Shown piece after piece: positions 45,858 to 56,727 of a stretch of DNA of 64,000 nt. The stretch covers positions 1,364,001 to 1,428,000 of the forward strand of contig BCKQ01000002.1 in the NCBI GenBank assembly GCA_001600695.1, given 5' to 3'. Position 1 is the first letter of the stretch. Every line of letters begins with the position of its first letter. Source of the stretch: Ascoidea asiatica (taxonomy: Eukaryota > Ascomycota > Saccharomycetes > Ascoideales > Ascoideaceae). A model generated the notes under the pieces. It was given only the letters and a program-made list of their open reading frames with translations, was not told where the DNA came from and made no database searches. A program made the translations under genes and the position numbers.

Positions 45858-48128
45858 TCATTCTTGATAACTTACATCAATCATTTTATGAAACCATTCA
45901 GAAATTCCATCTCTAGGAATAACTTCAATAATTTCTTTTTTTAAAAGATTTTTATTGAAATTAATTTCATTTCCATTTCCATTTCCATTTCCATTTCCAT
46001 TTTCGAATCCATTTCTATTTAAAATTAAAGATGAATTATTGACTTTATTATTTTCAAAATTTCTTTTAATTTCAAATATACAATTATTTATACAAATATA
46101 TTTTAAATTTTTATTCATTAAACTTAAATTATATGCAATATGTTGAACTTTATACCATTCATCAAATATACCATTATGAACAACTTCTAATCCTAAATGA
46201 TAATTGAAATTATTATTAATATTATATTCACCTCTATTACTATTATTATTATTATTATTATTTCTAAAATTATTACTAAAATTATTATTAAGATTATTAA
46301 TATTATTATTAATATTTAAATTTGAATTTGAAATTGAATTTTCTTCAATTAATTTTAAATATTTTAATTTTTTAAAATTTTTAATTTTTTTTAAATTAAA
46401 ATCTTCATTATTATTATAAATTGTATTAAAGTTAAACTTAATTTTAAAACTTTCTAAATTATTATTGAATTTTAATTTAATTATATTTATTAATTTATTA
46501 TTAAAATTATTATTTAATTTAATTAAATCATTTTTATTAATATTATTCTTAATATCATTATCATCAATAATTATTGAGATCTTTTTCAATTGAATTAAAT
46601 TTTCATTAATATTCTCAAAGAAACTTAAATAATTATTTAATTGATTTTCAATATTAGTTTTTATATCACTATTATTATTATTATTATCTTCATTGAAATT
46701 ATTTAAATTTATAATCAAGTCTAAACCTTTTATTAAGTTATTTTTACAAAAATTAGATAAAAAATTTGGAATATAATCATTATTTGGAGTTTTAATATTT
46801 AATTTTAAGTATTTTAAATAATTTAAGTGATTTAAATTATTTAAGATATTAAAATCATAATTAATTCTTTGAATAAAAGAAAATTGATTTAAATGATTTA
46901 ATTCATAAATATTTAATTCTAATTCATTTAAATTATTTAAATTTATCACATTTTTTATAATTTTATAATCTGAACTTTTAATAATTATACCATTTAAAGA
47001 TAATTTTTTTAAATTTAATAATTTTAAATTTTTTTTAATAAATGGATTAAAAATTGAATATAAATTATTTAATTCATTTTTAAATTTAAAATTTAATTCA
47101 AAATCATTTAAATTTCTAATTAATAAAGAATTTAAATTTGGATAAATCATTGATTTTAAAAAATTTAAATTTGAAATTTTTAAAATTTTTAAAATTAAAT
47201 TATTTGAATTAAATTGATTATTAATTAAATAACTTTTAAAGATATAATTTAAAATAAATTTATATTTATAATCAATAATTTCTAAATGAATTAAATTTTT
47301 AAATGGGAAAAAATTTTTTAATAAATTTAAATTTTTTTTATCATTATAATTTTCTTTAATAAATTTAAATTCTTTTTCAGAAAAATTTAAATTAATTTTT
47401 AATTTTGTAATATTATCATAATTGAAATTTAAATTTGAATTTAATTTTAATAGATTAAAATTTATTGGATTCCAAATAATTTGATTTAAATTTTTAAAAT
47501 TATTAATTAAAGAAGAATTTAAAATTAAATTTAATTCAAAATCAGTAATATTATTTGGAATATTAATAAAATTAAAAGTTTTAATAAAATTATTATAATT
47601 TGAATTTGAATTAATTAATTTAATAAATTTTTTAAAATTATATTTTGAATTTATAAAAGTTGTAATTAAATTAAATTTTTTATTAAAATATAATAAATTT
47701 TCTAAATTAAATTCACTATAATTATTAAAAATTATAATATTTTTATAAATTTTTTTTATAATTATATTAAATATAGATTTTTTAGTTAAAGCTAAATTTA
47801 ATGAATCAAATTGATTTAAAAAAGTTGAGATTAAATAAATTAATTGATTTGGTAAACATGTTAATGAATTTTTATTTAAATTATTAATATTTAAATTATA
47901 TAAAGTCTTTTTAATATTTAAAGATTCAATTTCAGTTCTTGATTTATATTTATATCTTGAAACTGTTCTTGGATTAGTTTTTGTTTTGTTTCTTGAAGTA
48001 TAATCATTTGAATAGTTATTTGAATAATCATTTGAATAGTCAATTGTTGGATATGAATGATTTGTTAATAATGGCAATCCAGAATATCCAATAGGTACAT
48101 TAAAATCCAAAGTTGCAGAGAAATCCAT
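45858..48128 (-). CDS. F-box-like protein with leucine-rich repeats
   Basis: A 756-residue protein. Residues about 89-130 (LTCLPNQLIYLISTFLNQFDSLNLALTKK) have the spacing of an F-box, the Skp1-binding module of SCF ubiquitin ligases. After it come many irregular Leu/Ile/Asn-rich repeats (for example LKKLSLNGIII and LNELELNIYEL), consistent with an LRR substrate-binding region. The C-terminus has NGIFDEWYKVQHIAYNLSLMNKNLKYICINNC and ends PRDGISEWFHKMID. I cannot assign a yeast orthologue. Extreme Asn and Leu (TTA) use makes repeat phasing unreliable. It shares a 473-bp divergent promoter with the next gene. Confidence 0.7.
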   Translation of the reverse strand: MDFSATLDFNVPIGYSGLPLLTNHSYPTIDYSNDYSNNYSNDYTSRNKTKTNPRTVSRYKYKSRTEIESLNIKKTLYNLNINNLNKNSLTCLPNQLIYLISTFLNQFDSLNLALTKKSIFNIIIKKIYKNIIIFNNYSEFNLENLLYFNKKFNLITTFINSKYNFKKFIKLINSNSNYNNFIKTFNFINIPNNITDFELNLILNSSLINNFKNLNQIIWNPINFNLLKLNSNLNFNYDNITKLKINLNFSEKEFKFIKENYNDKKNLNLLKNFFPFKNLIHLEIIDYKYKFILNYIFKSYLINNQFNSNNLILKILKISNLNFLKSMIYPNLNSLLIRNLNDFELNFKFKNELNNLYSIFNPFIKKNLKLLNLKKLSLNGIIIKSSDYKIIKNVINLNNLNELELNIYELNHLNQFSFIQRINYDFNILNNLNHLNYLKYLKLNIKTPNNDYIPNFLSNFCKNNLIKGLDLIINLNNFNEDNNNNNSDIKTNIENQLNNYLSFFENINENLIQLKKISIIIDDNDIKNNINKNDLIKLNNNFNNKLINIIKLKFNNNLESFKIKFNFNTIYNNNEDFNLKKIKNFKKLKYLKLIEENSISNSNLNINNNINNLNNNFSNNFRNNNNNNNSNRGEYNINNNFNYHLGLEVVHNGIFDEWYKVQHIAYNLSLMNKNLKYICINNCIFEIKRNFENNKVNNSSLILNRNGFENGNGNGNGNGNEINFNKNLLKKEIIEVIPRDGISEWFHKMIDVSYQE

Positions 48129-48601
48129 TATTTGAAATGCAAAAGAATCACCAAAACAGAAGAAAATTAAAAGATTATCATATTTGAAGTAATGAATATA
48201 TATGAAATAAAAGATTAATTGAATGGATTAAAAAGTTATTAGATCGATGGAAATATTCTGATTGATTTATATTAAAATGTTTAATAAAATTGATATTAAA
48301 ACATGATTTAATTGTATTTGAATGGTGTAAGTTAAATAAAGGTAGTTTGGAATTGATTTGCTTGACCCGTGCGGTGTTTGCCAGTTGATTGGGCGGTTTG
48401 ACTCGTCGGTGGCGACTGGCAGTTGGCGGTTGGCGGTTGGCGGTTGTTGTGAGGGTGCAGGGTGTTAGTAAAGAAGAAAGAAGAGAAGAGAAGAGAAGAG
48501 AAGTAGATATTAGAAGAAGAAGAAGAAGAAGAAGAGAAGAAGAAGAGAAGTAGATACTTGGATAATGATAACAACTAGGAGAAGGAAGAGAAGAGAAGAT
48601 A
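48129..48601. other. Divergent promoter with GC-rich repeat patch
   Basis: A 473-bp region between start codons. About 48355-48470 is GC-rich and includes TTGGCGG repeats; about 48470-48590 is a purine-rich GAAGAAGA tract. Frames on the minus strand at 48178-48687 and 48332-48574 run through this purine tract as Ser/Leu repeats and overlap the next gene; I do not call them. Confidence 0.65.
48423..48443. repeat. Triple 7-bp repeat TTGGCGG
   Basis: Three contiguous TTGGCGG units at 48423-48429, 48430-48436 and 48437-48443, preceded by the related ACTGGCAG. It lies in the divergent promoter; possibly a binding-site cluster. Confidence 0.85.
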
Positions 48602-50419
48602 ATGAAGAGAAACAATGATGGAAATAGAATCAAATTCAATGTAAAGAAAACCAAAGGAAATAGAAATAGATTCAAGTCTAAAAGCAAAAGTAAAGAATTA
48701 ATAAGTGCAAATGATTATTTTGATGAAGCATTGAATGAAGAAGAAGTTGGAGACAGATGGGTGAAAACAGATCTTATGAAATCATTAAGATTTTATAATA
48801 GATCATATAATTATTATAAAAAGAGTATTGAAATTGAAATTGAGAACTCTAGGAATAAGAATAGGAATATGAATAGTTTAAAAGGTTCAATTGGTATTGA
48901 TTCAATTTACAATCTCACCAGATTGATTTATTTTATTTATAATGAATTTATCAGACCAGATATTAATGTTTTTGAAATTTTAAGTATTAACTATGATAAT
49001 GATAATGATAATGATAATCAAAGTAATTTAGAGATTGAAGTTTTGATAAAATATAATAAATTAAAAGAGATTATTAAAGTTTATGAAGAATCAATATATA
49101 TTTTAAAAGATAAATTTAAAGTTGAAGTTATACCATGGGATTTAATATATAATTTATGTTTAATATATAATAATATTCTTGAAGAAATCAATGAAGAAGA
49201 AGAAGAAGAAGAAGAATCTAAAAATGGAAATGAAATTCAATATATTATTAAAGGAATTGAATTATATAAAGAATTAATCAATTATCAAATTAAAGAATTG
49301 AATGAATTAAATAAAGAAGAAATCATTGAAGATTTTGGAAATTATGAAATTGGAAATGAAAATGGTAATGATAATGAAAATAAAGAAGAATTTGGTATAA
49401 GTTCAGATACAATAAATTTACAAGTTTTAATTGATAGTTTAATTTCAGGATATCAATTAATTATAAATTCAATTAATATTATAAATAAAGATAATAATGA
49501 AATTAAAGAAATTAAAGAAATTAAAGAAATTAAAGTTAAATTAAATGAATTTTATTTATATTTAAATTCAATTGAATTTGAAATTAAAGAATCATTTAAA
49601 GATTATAAGAATAATATTGAAATTGAAAATGAAATTGAAAATGAAAAAGAAAATAGAATTGAAATAGAGATAATGAAATTGAAAATTGAAATTTTATTTA
49701 AAGAAAATAAAAATTTAAATTTAAATTATATTAAAGAAATTGAAAAATATTGGAAATTAAATATTTTTAATAATGATAATGATAATGATAATGAACATTA
49801 TTTTAATTTTAGTGAATTAATTAATGATTTAATTGAAAAAGATATAAATAATAATTTGAATAATTTAAATTTGAATGAAAAAATTAAGATTTTTGAATTA
49901 ATTAATTTTTATTATTTAACATCATTAAAAGTTTATTTTGATAAATATAATAATTTTAATAAAAATTTAAAAGAATTTAATGAAAAAGAAAAAGAATTTG
50001 AAATTTTAAAAAAAATTTTAGATATAAATTTAATAAAAAGTGATAATGAAATTGAATTAATTAAATTATTTAAAAAAATTAATAATAATAATAATAATAA
50101 TAATAATGAAGATAATATTAATAAATATAATAATAATATTAAAATATCATTAAAAAATAATAAAATTTTAATTTCAAATTATTTAATTAATAATAAATTA
50201 AGAGAAATTTTTATAAATAAATTAATTTTAAGAAAATATAATATTCAAAGTTTAGTTAGATTAAGTTTATTTGAAATTGAAAATAAAAATGAAGATATAA
50301 ATATTATTAGAAATAAAATTCATAATAAAATCTTTGGAAATAATTCTAAAAATGATTCAATTTGTGATAAACTTATAGATGAAGAGATTTATAAACTTAA
50401 AGATTTATATTTATCATAA
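48602..50419 (+). CDS. TPR-like protein, family not recognised
   Basis: A 605-residue protein. The basic N-terminus (KRNNDGNRIKFNVKKTKGNRNRFKSKSKSK) is followed by the best-conserved-looking segment, about residues 36-75: SANDYFDEALNEEEVGDRW, then KSLRFYNRSYNYYKKSIEI. This is TPR-like (amphipathic helix pair with W, Y and alanine-type positions), and LIYNLCLIYNNILEE near residue 180 could be another repeat. The rest is helical and Glu/Lys/Asn-rich with acidic stretches. I recall fungal TPR proteins with a similar first repeat but cannot name one. The frame is intact and starts at the first ATG. Confidence 0.7.
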   Translation: MKRNNDGNRIKFNVKKTKGNRNRFKSKSKSKELISANDYFDEALNEEEVGDRWVKTDLMKSLRFYNRSYNYYKKSIEIEIENSRNKNRNMNSLKGSIGIDSIYNLTRLIYFIYNEFIRPDINVFEILSINYDNDNDNDNQSNLEIEVLIKYNKLKEIIKVYEESIYILKDKFKVEVIPWDLIYNLCLIYNNILEEINEEEEEEEESKNGNEIQYIIKGIELYKELINYQIKELNELNKEEIIEDFGNYEIGNENGNDNENKEEFGISSDTINLQVLIDSLISGYQLIINSINIINKDNNEIKEIKEIKEIKVKLNEFYLYLNSIEFEIKESFKDYKNNIEIENEIENEKENRIEIEIMKLKIEILFKENKNLNLNYIKEIEKYWKLNIFNNDNDNDNEHYFNFSELINDLIEKDINNNLNNLNLNEKIKIFELINFYYLTSLKVYFDKYNNFNKNLKEFNEKEKEFEILKKILDINLIKSDNEIELIKLFKKINNNNNNNNNEDNINKYNNNIKISLKNNKILISNYLINNKLREIFINKLILRKYNIQSLVRLSLFEIENKNEDINIIRNKIHNKIFGNNSKNDSICDKLIDEEIYKLKDLYLS

Positions 50420-50809
50420 ATCTTTAATTAATATAAAAAAAGTAGTATAGACATTGTAATGGATAGGTCTATCTAGATGATATTTAATATTGTAAAAGTA
50501 TTTATTGAAGCTATATATTTCGAATTGCTTGATTATTAAAATAAACTATTAATTCTAATAATCAAGGGATTACTTATTTATATAAATGGGATAAATCCTA
50601 TGAATTGATTAGTAATGACACCTAATGCGGAATGGCCCATTAGTGTTCATTACAGACATAATAAAAAAAAAAACGCCAAAAGTGTGGGTCTTCTTACGAT
50701 GGTACGCTACTGTAATTAATGACAAGTTAGTATGCATTGGACCCGTCTCCATGGTAAATAATACCTGAATGGCCGGGTCAGGTGACCGGCCTTCTAGAGA
50801 CCAGAACGG
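50420..50809. other. 3' flank of the TPR-like gene and retrotransposon left flank
   Basis: Holds a perfect 11-bp inverted repeat at 50528-50566 and, from about 50610, a GC-richer stretch ending in an imperfect palindrome, GGCCGGGTCA then GGTGACCGGCC (about 50771-50791), just outside the retrotransposon. No gene is seen. Confidence 0.65.
50528..50566. repeat. 11-bp perfect inverted repeat
   Basis: CTTGATTATTA (50528-50538) and its exact complement TAATAATCAAG (50556-50566) are separated by 17 bp. It lies 108 bp after the upstream stop codon, and may be part of a 3'-end structure. Confidence 0.8.
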
Positions 50810-51299
50810 TGATTGTAGTTCGCACGAAATATCTAATTATTACTAAGAAGATATCTAATTCAAATTATAAACAATTGTTAATTAAAATATAAAATATATA
50901 AAAATTATATATTTTATATGGAAGGTAAGTGCCCTAATTATATTAGTGAAAAATAGGAGCGGGTAACTCATCATAAGAATAAATTTGTAAATTTAGTATG
51001 TGAAAGTTCACTTCACATACTTAAGAAAAGAAATAGAATAAAGTAATGTTCTAGAAGACACTACGTCATTCTAAGAACAAACACGAGGATGCCAGTACAT
51101 TCGAGATGCACACAGAACTTCGAAGAAAGAATAAATAATGCAGACCCAGAACGTTCTAGTACATTTGACATGCACACAAAAGTTCTAAGAACGCAATAGA
51201 ATGTAGTCGTAGAACAATCTATGCAATCTTAGAAAGTTTAAGAATAGCCTAGAATATTTAAAGACAGTTCTAATAAAAAAATAAAATGATTAACAATCA
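50810..51299 (-). repeat. 3' LTR (490 bp)
   Basis: Left copy, full-length, beginning TGATTGTAG and ending TTAACAATCA on the plus strand. It shares about 240 bp with the right LTR. The segment about 51029-51276 is absent from the right LTR and contains an imperfect 28-bp direct repeat (AGTACATTCGAGATGCACAC and AGTACATTTGACATGCACAC) and several TTCTAGAA or TTCTAAGAA motifs. Confidence 0.9.
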
Positions 51300-52831
51300 A
51301 ATAGGCCCACGTTTACAAATCGAAGGCCCTTGAAGTTTTACTTAATCTTGATCTATCACCATTTAGTAATTTTGAGAATGATTGAGAAACTTTTTAATTG
51401 GATGCTTATCATCAATCAAACCAAGAATTAATTTATTACCGTTTACTTTATTTTTAATATCAGCACCGATTAAAGTAGAAAGTTTGTAACCATTATTATC
51501 AAAAACTTTTTTCCCAGTATGTGGACCATTATAATATGGTTCTAATGTGTGTTTTCTAAGTCTTTGTCTTAAAACATAATCACCAACTTCAAAAACTTTA
51601 ATGAATGCTTTGTCTTCTTGAAGGTTTTTTTTGGTATTTACAATGTTCCATTTAATTTTAGAATGTTCCTTTCTTTTTTTATTTAGCTTTGAATTTGTAA
51701 GACTCTTAATTGAGTTGGTTCTTGATCCTCGGCATCTGTAGGTTCTCTTGCATAAGGTTGCATATTACTGCTTGAATCTCAATATACACCAAAAGCTAAA
51801 AAGTAAGGTGATAATCCATATTTTGACTTTCTTGACCTGTATTGAATTAATGCAGCATTGAGAAGTGGGTCCCATTCGGAGAAAACATTCAAATGAAATA
51901 TAATTTGTTTGAATAAACCATTAAACTTCTCACATTTACCATTAGTCTCTGGGTGGTATGGAGTGGTTTTGCGACATTTGATTCCTAAGGAATCTAATTT
52001 CTCAATAACATTATTTGCAACAAAACCAGAACCATTATCCATAATTATTTCTTTCATTTGACCATGGTTAGTGACGATAGTTTGAATTAAATTTAAAACA
52101 TGTAACGATCCAGTATCTGGTGTTGCAACAGCATAAGCATAATCTGTACCATAATCAATTGCAGTGATGCAAAATTTATTTCCAGATGAAGTTTTTTGAA
52201 AAGGACCAATATAATCCATCCCCCATCTTGAGAAGGCTGTTGTAGAAGGAATTGGAGTTAATGTCTTAGAAGTAGTTGATGGCTTTTTCATAAGCTGACA
52301 ATGAGGACAAACTCTAATAACTTCTTGAAATAATAGAATACTATCAGGATGAGAGTATTTTTCATTTACCATGTTTTCTAGATTTGCAATGGAACAGTGA
52401 GCATTTGAAAGATGAACTTTTTCAGAGACTTCCTTAAACTTATCTTCACTTAAAACAATAGCTAAACGATCTTTAATTCTAATATGTACTTGATTATCAT
52501 AGAACATAAAGTTAGCAAAGATAAATTTAGAACTCATATTTTTAGGAATTTCTTTATTTTGAAAAAATTCTTTAATTCTAATAAGATCGACTTCACACAA
52601 ATCCTTAATTGATTTGATGGTTTTTATCTGAGTTTCAATTTCATTAAGTTCATCAATTTCCATTAATGTCTCATATGCTTTTTCATCAACCAAATCAGTC
52701 CTTCTTGATAGTAAATCAGGAACCACATTTTGTTTTCCAGGCTTATATTGAATATCACATTCATAAAGTTCAATAAATTTAATGAATTTCCTAACTCTTT
52801 TTCCAGGATCTGATTTAGTTCTAATATATTA
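51300..52831 (-). pseudogene. Retrotransposon integrase remnant
   Basis: The main open part is 52726-51779. It has the HHCC zinc-binding region (HLSNAH, then CPHC) and the DDE core: GMDYIGPF, IMDNGSGF, and PETNGKCEKFNG. It would join host and element DNA. TGA at 51781-51779 interrupts it, probably from a Trp codon, and beyond it the C-terminal region continues with more stops and shifts to the LTR. TAA at 52831-52829 lies between it and RNase H. No chromodomain is recognisable. Confidence 0.88.
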
Positions 52832-53228
52832 AAGATACTCATGATCGGTTCTAACAATAATTTTGCATCCTTCAATATATTTTTGAAAATGAATCAATGA
52901 ATGAACAACAGCTAAAAGTTCTCTCTCTTGAGCAGAATACTTTTGTTGTGTTTTTGAAAATTTTCTTGATTCAAAAGCAACAGCATATAATTGGATCTTT
53001 TTTCAGTGTTCTCATTTTTATAGGATTGGAGTAATACACAACCTAAAGCAAAGTCAGAAGCATCAGTTTCTAAAATTGCAACTCTCTTAGGATCAAATGC
53101 TTTTAAAACAGGAGCAGTAGTTAATGTTTTTTTCATTGATGTAAAGCATTGAATTAGAGAAGTTTTGATTCAATTTTTGTTCCTGGTTTAGGAGACCCAA
53201 CTGATAAATCTGTAAGTGGGATCATTTG
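52832..53228 (-). pseudogene. Retrotransposon RNase H remnant
   Basis: Contains the family blocks ETDASDFALG, a displaced FSKTQQKYSAQERE block readable only in a shifted frame after a one-base change near 53005, and IIVRTDHEYL. Another frameshift is near 53155, just downstream of the reverse transcriptase. These blocks carry the catalytic acidic residues, but no single frame joins them. Confidence 0.82.
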
Positions 53229-54720
53229 TTAAGAAAAATTTGAGATAAATTTTCCGTAATATGAGCATAAGTTAATGAAACCTCTTATATCAGTAATTGA
53301 TTTTGGTAATGGCCAATTTAAGATTTTCTCGATCTTTGTAGGATCAGTTTTGATTCCTTCTGAGGAAACAATACGTCCTAAAAATTTAACTTCTTTGCAA
53401 AAGAATTTTGACTTCTTCACATTTAATTGAAGGTTTTCTTTTTCAAGTTCAGTAAGGACCTCATTAACTTGATCGATACGATCTGCTTTATTATGGCTGT
53501 AAATAATTATATCATCAACATAAACCATAACATAAGGTAGGTGGCCTAAAAGTTTCATCATACATGATTAAAAGGTATAAGTACCATTTACTAAGCCAAA
53601 AGGCATGACATTGAATTGATAATGACCTGAATTGGAAGAAAAACCAGTTTTAGCTTTACTATGATTATCTAAAGCAATTTGGTAAAAGCCATTTTTCATA
53701 TCCAAACAAGTGAAGTATTTAGCCCCATTGAGTTTATTAAGGCAAATATCAATAGATGGCAAAGGAAAATAATGCCTAACACTAATAGCATTTAATTTCC
53801 TATAATCAACGCAAACTCTATAAGTTCTATCATCTTTTGGAACAAGAACTAATGGAAAGTTCCAACCTCTTTTAGTTTCAGAAATTAATCCGGCTTCTAG
53901 ATTTGATTTAACAAATTGATCAATGAATTTTTGTTGAAGAGGACTATAGTTGTAACTTTCAATATAAATTGGTGTTTCAGAAGTTGTTTCAATAGTGTGT
54001 TTAAACAGTCTTTCTGGAGGTAATCTTGGAGTTGAATCATTTAAGTAAGAGTATTTCTTAAGATCAAACACTTGTTCCTCATTTGACTGTGATGTTGAGA
54101 CATAAAATTTTTCTAATTCAACAACATTTTCTGGACTCAAAATACACTTTTCATCTTGGTTAAAAAGCATAATTGAAAATCTATCACTAACTTTTGCACA
54201 AAATTTATGGTCGTAGAGAAATCTACTTCCAATAGTAATCTCGAAAGCTTTTGTTGAACTTTCTGGCAAAACAGCACATTTAATGTCAATTAAACCATAG
54301 TTTTCAATGAATAGTGGTAAAATGACATCATTCTTGACTATCACTGTCCCTGTAAAGCCATGGATTGTTGTAGGCTTACGCTCTAGCATTTTGATTCCCA
54401 AGCCTTTTAAGGATGATTCAAAAACATAGTTGGTTTCAGCACCAGTATCGAAAAGAATTTTCATCTTTTTATCATTAAAAGAAGAATTGAAATATCTATT
54501 TGGAATCTTTTTGTTGTTGGTGTTAATTAACCTAAAATGTTCATCGTCAGAAAAGGATTCTGAGGTCAGTTCCAGCTCTGACTTTTCAGATTGGTCTTCC
54601 TCCGCTCCTTCTTCAGCAATTCTGTAACTAGACTTCTTGTCATATTTGTTTTTGTATCTAGAATTGGAATTACCTTTTGATTTTCTATTTGCAGCTTCGG
54701 TTTCAACAATTTTTTTGTAT
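53229..54720 (-). pseudogene. Retrotransposon protease and reverse transcriptase remnant
   Basis: Aspartic protease core LFDTGAETNYVF has the DTG triad at 54449-54441. Reverse transcriptase blocks are TYRVCVDYRKLN, FTCLDMKNGFYQI, and the YVDD active site at 53522-53511, followed by FLGRIVSSEG and INLCSYYGKFI. TAA at 53570-53568 interrupts the frame between VNGTYTF and MMKLLG, most simply a CAA to TAA change, and TAA at 53231-53229 ends the frame before the RNase H. The 5' frame is shared with the gag zinc knuckle. Confidence 0.9.
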
Positions 54721-55960
54721 TTTCTATACCAGAAACAAGTATTTCTGAAATGTCCTGGGAGATTACAGAAATCACAAGTTTTGGTTGTGGAACGAATTGC
54801 ATTGAAGTTTTCCTTTGTGTTTGAATCAATAATTGATTCAAGATTATTGAAGTTATAAATATCATTGTCAATAATAACTTCATTTGAAACAGCTGTAAAA
54901 ACATCTCTTGAACTGAACAAGTTAAGTAATTTGTTGAACAATTCAATAGTTGTTTTGGATGGAAATTTTGTTTCCCATTGAATTTGATGACGAAATTCAT
55001 TTTTAATTTGAGAAATAATTGTTGATCTCATGAAAGTACTAGAAACAGCATTTAAAGGAAGACTTTCATAAGAATTTCTAAATCTTGTTATAAAATCAAC
55101 AACTTTTTCATTTTCAGAGGGTTTAATTTCTTTGAATTGTTGAATTAAAGCTCTATAATTTTGATCTGTGTCTATACCTCCGAGAATGAAAGCACAGGCA
55201 GCAGGCCATGAAGGGTTTTTTAAACCATTTCTTGCAATGGTTCTAATGAAATTAATTCATTTTAAATTCATAAATTCTGGAATATAGTTATAAGGATTTA
55301 TACCCCATAAATCATATCTTAACCTATTCATTTTGAAGTAAGTTTCAATAGATTGTAATTTTAGAATTAATTTTCTATCTTGTCTACCTTCAATAATTAA
55401 ATTTTGTTTTAATTTGGGTGGTTTTGAAGTACCATCCATACCAATACCAGAATTATCTCTGTTTATTGCCATACCTGGCCAAAGTAAAACACTTTCAACC
55501 TTTGGATTCTCCCAAACAGCAGACTCAATCTTTATTTCATTAGATTTAATTTGATTGAGATCATATTGCCAGTTATTAACCTTATTCAGTTCAGTGAATA
55601 TGTTCTGGTTATTTTGTTTGGGTGCTTGAAAACCTTGTGCAAGCTTTTGAACTTTTGCAGCAGCAGCTGGTATAGTTGGTGATTTAAGAATTTCTTCTTT
55701 GATTTTGTCTTCAGCTTCAAAAAATATAGTGTGATCACCATCATCAGTAGTATTCACATTTGGATGAGCAGCAACATTTTTATTAGCTGTAGCATTAGTT
55801 CTATCTGAAGCAGAAGCATCTTTTCGTTTAATTTGAGCAAAAGGATCATTAATTGTAGAAGTTTTAGATAAAGAAGATGTAATAGATTTAAGCATATCTT
55901 TGATAAAATCTATATCGGATGATTGATTTGTAATAGTAGATCTTAAATCATCAAAATGCT
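54721..55960 (-). pseudogene. Retrotransposon gag remnant with CCHC zinc knuckle
   Basis: Capsid-type region followed by one zinc knuckle, CDFCNLPGHFRNTC (CX2CX4HX4C), at 54776-54735. TGA at 55259-55257 interrupts the frame; reading resumes in the same frame, so a TGG to TGA change is the likeliest cause. The ATG at 55895 is probably not the original start: an additional coiled-coil-like segment (KKINDNIALIEASFNK) is readable further upstream, to about 56180, in a shifted frame. Confidence 0.85.
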
Positions 55961-56727
55961 TACTTTATTTAAGTGTATTTGAATCTTGATTCTAAACTTT
56001 TCACTAACATCAGATCTTAGTTTGTTGATTGACTCACTAACTGATGTAATTTGTTTACCTATTTTATTAAATGAAGCTTCAATTAAGGCAATGTTGTCAT
56101 TAATTTTTTTGTATAAAGATTTAATAGTTTCAGTTATGATTGTGTTTTTTGCAGTTAAATAGTGTTGATAATTTTTAGTAATGATTTTAAAAAATTATTT
56201 GGTTTGGGAAATTTTTTTTTATTATTTTTTTTTTTTTTAAATCGAATTTAATAGATTGTTATAATAAAGAAAAAAGGAATTAAAATATTAGTTGAAGTAT
56301 TACTAGTATTAATAATTTGAAATAGAAAGTAATATTAAAGAAAATATATTGGTAGATTTTGTTATTGTCTTAATTCTTCCGTACAATATGAAATGGGTTT
56401 TACTTGCTACTTTGCAGTGAGCTGCAGACTAGAATTTGAAAACATAAGCTAACTCACTTTGGATTAAATCACTACTATTCACTAATTAACCCTGCGCACC
56501 ATGAAGCTAAGAACAATGTTCTACAACGGCCAAAAAAGTTCCAAAGAATAAAGGAGGGAATTAGATTTCAGAGGATTATTTACTTTTTGAAATGCCACTC
56601 TTGTTAGTGTAATAATAAGAAACTTAAAGTCATACTCCGCCTTACCTTGGAAGATAGAAAACACTAAAAAGATAAAATAATACTTATCCTTAATAAAGAA
56701 TTGATAGTCCAAATTTATTAATACATT

